Program-made: the position numbers and the translations under genes
DNA from: Candidatus Aminicenantota bacterium
GTDB taxonomy: Bacteria > Acidobacteriota > Aminicenantia > Aminicenantales > Saccharicenantaceae
DNA length: 15,994 nt
Direction of reading: 5' to 3'
NCBI GenBank assembly: GCA_022867105.1
Contig: JALHVH010000107.1
Span: 1 to 15,994, forward strand
In this document: piece by piece, positions 14,356 to 15,994 of the stretch
Layout: each line of letters begins with the position of its first letter
Position numbering within the stretch: the first letter of the stretch is position 1
Notes under the pieces: model-generated
Told to the model about the DNA's origin: nothing
Seen by the model: only the letters and a program-made list of their open reading frames with translations
The model's database searches: none

Positions 14356-15309
14356 TCAGGAAAGGACCTTCAGGAGATGGTAATCCTCTGTCATGTCCAT
14401 GTTCTTGGGCAGGATGGCCGCTGCCAGGGGGACGAGCTCGGGCCGCCCGTCCCGGATGTTGACGCACGCGTCCGATTGGCCCTCGATGAGCGCCTCGACA
14501 GCTTGATGGCCGAGCCGGGCCGCAAGGATCCGGTCCACGGCCGTCGGCCGCCCGCCCCTCTGAATATGGCCGAGGACGGCGATTCTCGTTTCCAGGCCGG
14601 TGTTCATGGAGATGGCCGCGGCGATATCCTCGGCCCTTGCCGTGCCTTCGGCGACGATGATGATCCAGCTGACTTTTCCCTGGGCATTCCCGGCGGCGAT
14701 CTCCTCGCAGACGGAGGTCATGCTGAACTCCTTCTCGGGGAGGAGGACCTCCTCGCATCCGCCGGACAGGGCGACCTGCATGGCGATGTAACCGCAGCTG
14801 CGACCCATGACTTCGACGACGAAGATTCGCTCGAGGCTTGTGGCCGTGTCGCGGATCTTGTCCAGGGCGTCTAGGGCGACGTTGACGGCGGTGTCTGCCC
14901 CGATGGAAAGGCCCACCCCGTTGATGTCGTTGTCGATCGTGGCGGGGACCCCGACGACGGGGACACCGTGGCGGTCTGCGAGGACATGTGCGCCGGTCAA
15001 GGAGCCGTTGCCGCCGATGACGATGAGGCCCCCGATCGCGTTCGCCCGGATGGTCTCTACGGCCTTCGCCTGACCCGCTTCCGTGAAGAAGGCCTCGGAC
15101 CTGGCGGATTTCAGGACCGTTCCGCCCAGGTTGATGATCCCGGACACGGAGCGCCGGTCCATGGGCACGATGTTCCCATGAATCAAGCCTTCGTATCCTC
15201 TGACGATCCCCAAGACCTCGAGGCCTTGCGAGGAAGCCGTCCTGACGATGGACCGGATGGCCGCGTTCACCCCGCCGCAGTCCCTGGTGATGATGCCGAT
15301 TCTTTTCAT
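14356..15309 (-). CDS. 6-phosphofructokinase family protein with altered nucleotide site
   Basis: Member of the PFK-A superfamily (fructose 6-phosphate to fructose 1,6-bisphosphate), cytoplasmic, 317 aa, close to the bacterial length of about 320. The fructose and catalytic site is canonical: T-I-D126-N-D, M-G-R-S-C-G-Y (168-174), E222, R242, H248-I-Q-R-G-G (248-253). The donor site is not. The usual S-G-G-D-x-P-G-x-N near the N-terminus is two residues shorter, T-R-D-C-G-G-V-N (8-15). The G-G-D-G-S Mg/ATP motif is G-G-N101-G-S. The Gly after N101 argues against the PPi-type GGDD form. Start 15309 is set by GGGAG upstream and by family alignment; a longer in-frame extension to 15480 lacks family sequence. 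A clade-specific variant is likely; donor (ATP or PPi) is unsettled. Confidence 0.9.
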   Translation of the reverse strand: MKRIGIITRDCGGVNAAIRSIVRTASSQGLEVLGIVRGYEGLIHGNIVPMDRRSVSGIINLGGTVLKSARSEAFFTEAGQAKAVETIRANAIGGLIVIGGNGSLTGAHVLADRHGVPVVGVPATIDNDINGVGLSIGADTAVNVALDALDKIRDTATSLERIFVVEVMGRSCGYIAMQVALSGGCEEVLLPEKEFSMTSVCEEIAAGNAQGKVSWIIIVAEGTARAEDIAAAISMNTGLETRIAVLGHIQRGGRPTAVDRILAARLGHQAVEALIEGQSDACVNIRDGRPELVPLAAAILPKNMDMTEDYHLLKVLS

Positions 15310-15332
15310 TGGGTTCTCCCGATAAAAAAGCC

Positions 15333-15340
15333 ATTTTAGC
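15333..15340 (-). promoter_or_regulatory. Extended -10 promoter for the phosphofructokinase gene
   Basis: On the minus strand a TG one base before TAAAAT (15333-15338) makes an extended -10 element. No good -35 is present upstream. It gives a leader of under 20 nt that still contains the GGGAG RBS. The low-scoring -35 keeps this tentative. Confidence 0.45.
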
Positions 15341-15374
15341 ACAAGAACGCCTCCCTCGACCGTTTTAGAGGAAA

Positions 15375-15403
15375 TTGATTCCCGGCGTTGTTTGTGATAG
15401 AAA
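15375..15403 (+). promoter_or_regulatory. Possible promoter for the prolyl oligopeptidase gene
   Basis: TTGATT (15375-15380), a 17-nt spacer and TAGAAA (15398-15403), with RBS AAGGAGGT (15423-15430) and ATG 15435 downstream. The -10 match is 4 of 6. It lies just upstream of the phosphofructokinase promoter, which points the other way. Confidence 0.4.
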
Positions 15404-15434
15404 AAATAAATCGTCATTCCGCAAGGAGGTTCGG

Positions 15435-15994
15435 ATGAAGAAACAGTTCCCGGCCGCGGCCGTCCTGGCCGTGTTGACACTATTCCCTTATTGCCAGAAA
15501 GAGGATGCTGCCCTAAAATACCCGGTCACGAAAAAAGTCGACCAGGTTGACGATTACTTCGGCGTCAAGGTCGCCGATCCCTACCGCTGGCTTGAGGACG
15601 ACAACGCCGAGGAGGTTAAGCAGTGGGTCAAGGCCGAGAATGACGCGACCTTCGGCTACTTTGGCCGGATCCCGTTCCGGGAAAAGATCCGCAAGCGTCT
15701 GACGGAAATCTACAACTATCCCCGCTATTCATCGCCCATGCGTGCCGGCGAACGCTACTTCTTCACCAAGAACGACGGGCTGCAGAACCAATCCGTCATC
15801 TATGTTCAGAAGGGCCTTGAAGGACAGCCGGAGGTCTTCATCGACCCCAACGCCCTCTCCGTGGACGGGACAGTCCGCGTCGGACTGCTGAGCTTCTCCC
15901 AAGACTTCCGCTATGCCGCCGTCTCCAGGGGGGAGGCGGGCTCCGATTGGTCCGAGATCCGGGTCATGGAGATCGCCACGAAAAGCGAGCTCCC
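15435..15994 (+). CDS. S9A prolyl oligopeptidase, 3' end outside window
   Basis: Start of a serine peptidase that cleaves short peptides after proline. About 186 codons are visible of a protein usually near 700 aa, so only part of the N-terminal propeller region is present and the Ser-Asp-His triad lies outside. A signal sequence ends in L-F-P-Y-C-Q-K; the Cys suggests a lipoprotein, although Pro-Tyr before it is not a standard lipobox. The family marks are the opening D-D-Y-F-G-V-K-V-A-D-P-Y-R-W-L-E-D-D-N motif, followed by W-V-K-A-E-N, Y-N-Y-P-R-Y-S-S-P and R-Y-F-F-T-K-N-D-G-L-Q-N-Q-S-V-I-Y. These make the assignment secure. The start is fixed by AAGGAGGT 4 nt upstream. It is divergent from the phosphofructokinase gene. 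Confidence 0.93.
   Translation, partial: MKKQFPAAAVLAVLTLFPYCQKEDAALKYPVTKKVDQVDDYFGVKVADPYRWLEDDNAEEVKQWVKAENDATFGYFGRIPFREKIRKRLTEIYNYPRYSSPMRAGERYFFTKNDGLQNQSVIYVQKGLEGQPEVFIDPNALSVDGTVRVGLLSFSQDFRYAAVSRGEAGSDWSEIRVMEIATKSEL

Noticed and set aside
14304..14465. Short plus-strand ORF starting with a good-looking RBS (GGAGGAAAGG) at 14304
   Set aside because: About 50 codons, running into the antisense of the phosphofructokinase gene, with no recognisable domain. The rest of gap 14203-14355 shows nothing.
15310..15480. N-terminal extension of the phosphofructokinase frame
   Set aside because: The family N-terminus M-K-R-I-G-I begins at 15309 with an RBS just before it; the extension covers the promoter region and the divergent peptidase gene.
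1..15994. CRISPR arrays, tRNA genes, insertion sequences, prophage
   Set aside because: No regularly spaced direct repeats, cloverleaf-like sequence, transposase or integrase motifs were seen on either strand.

Overview
The window is a GC-rich (roughly 60% by eye), gene-dense bacterial chromosome segment with sigma70-type promoters and good Shine-Dalgarno sites. No tRNA, rRNA, CRISPR array, insertion sequence or phage gene was seen. A mix of 6-bladed beta-propeller protein, S9 peptidase, GH20-like lipoprotein and several c-di-GMP proteins suggests an Acidobacteriota/Aminicenantes-like environmental bacterium. That placement is inference from gene content only.

Layout. (1) 1-1707: the 3' part of prfA (release factor 1) overlaps prmC, which methylates release factors. 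(2) 1694-6274: a c-di-GMP block with an HD-GYP phosphodiesterase (-), an unrecognised coiled-coil protein (+), and a GAF-GGDEF-PilZ cyclase (-). The HD-GYP and coiled-coil genes diverge from a 249-bp region with a good promoter on each strand. The coiled-coil and cyclase genes converge with zero bases between their stop codons. (3) 6530-8206: a lone urocanate hydratase (hutU), followed by a structured intergenic stretch. (4) 8418-11588: a tightly packed cassette. It encodes a 72-aa exported peptide with a C-X6-C...C-X6-C pattern, then a strong hairpin, an exported beta-propeller protein, an exported thioredoxin-fold protein with CPSC, an ABC-2 permease and an ABC ATPase. The last four genes all overlap, by 4, 28 and 4 nt. 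(5) 11563-11800: an antisense remnant of glgC, starting where the ATPase gene stops. (6) 11883-13380: a small secreted protein of unknown function and a GH20-like glycosidase lipoprotein, behind a good promoter. (7) 13528-14202: a membrane-anchored GGDEF protein with a changed active-site motif (GGGEF) and an intact I-site. (8) 14356-15309 (-): a phosphofructokinase with an altered nucleotide/Mg site. (9) 15435-15994: the start of an S9A prolyl oligopeptidase, cut by the window end.

The strongest candidate for an undescribed system is region 4. Its architecture is precursor-like peptide, hairpin, exported propeller, disulfide-handling protein and dedicated ABC exporter. This resembles a peptide export and maturation operon in layout, but no known modification enzyme or leader peptidase is present. 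Region 2 and the GGGEF protein show that c-di-GMP signalling here uses several variant domains.
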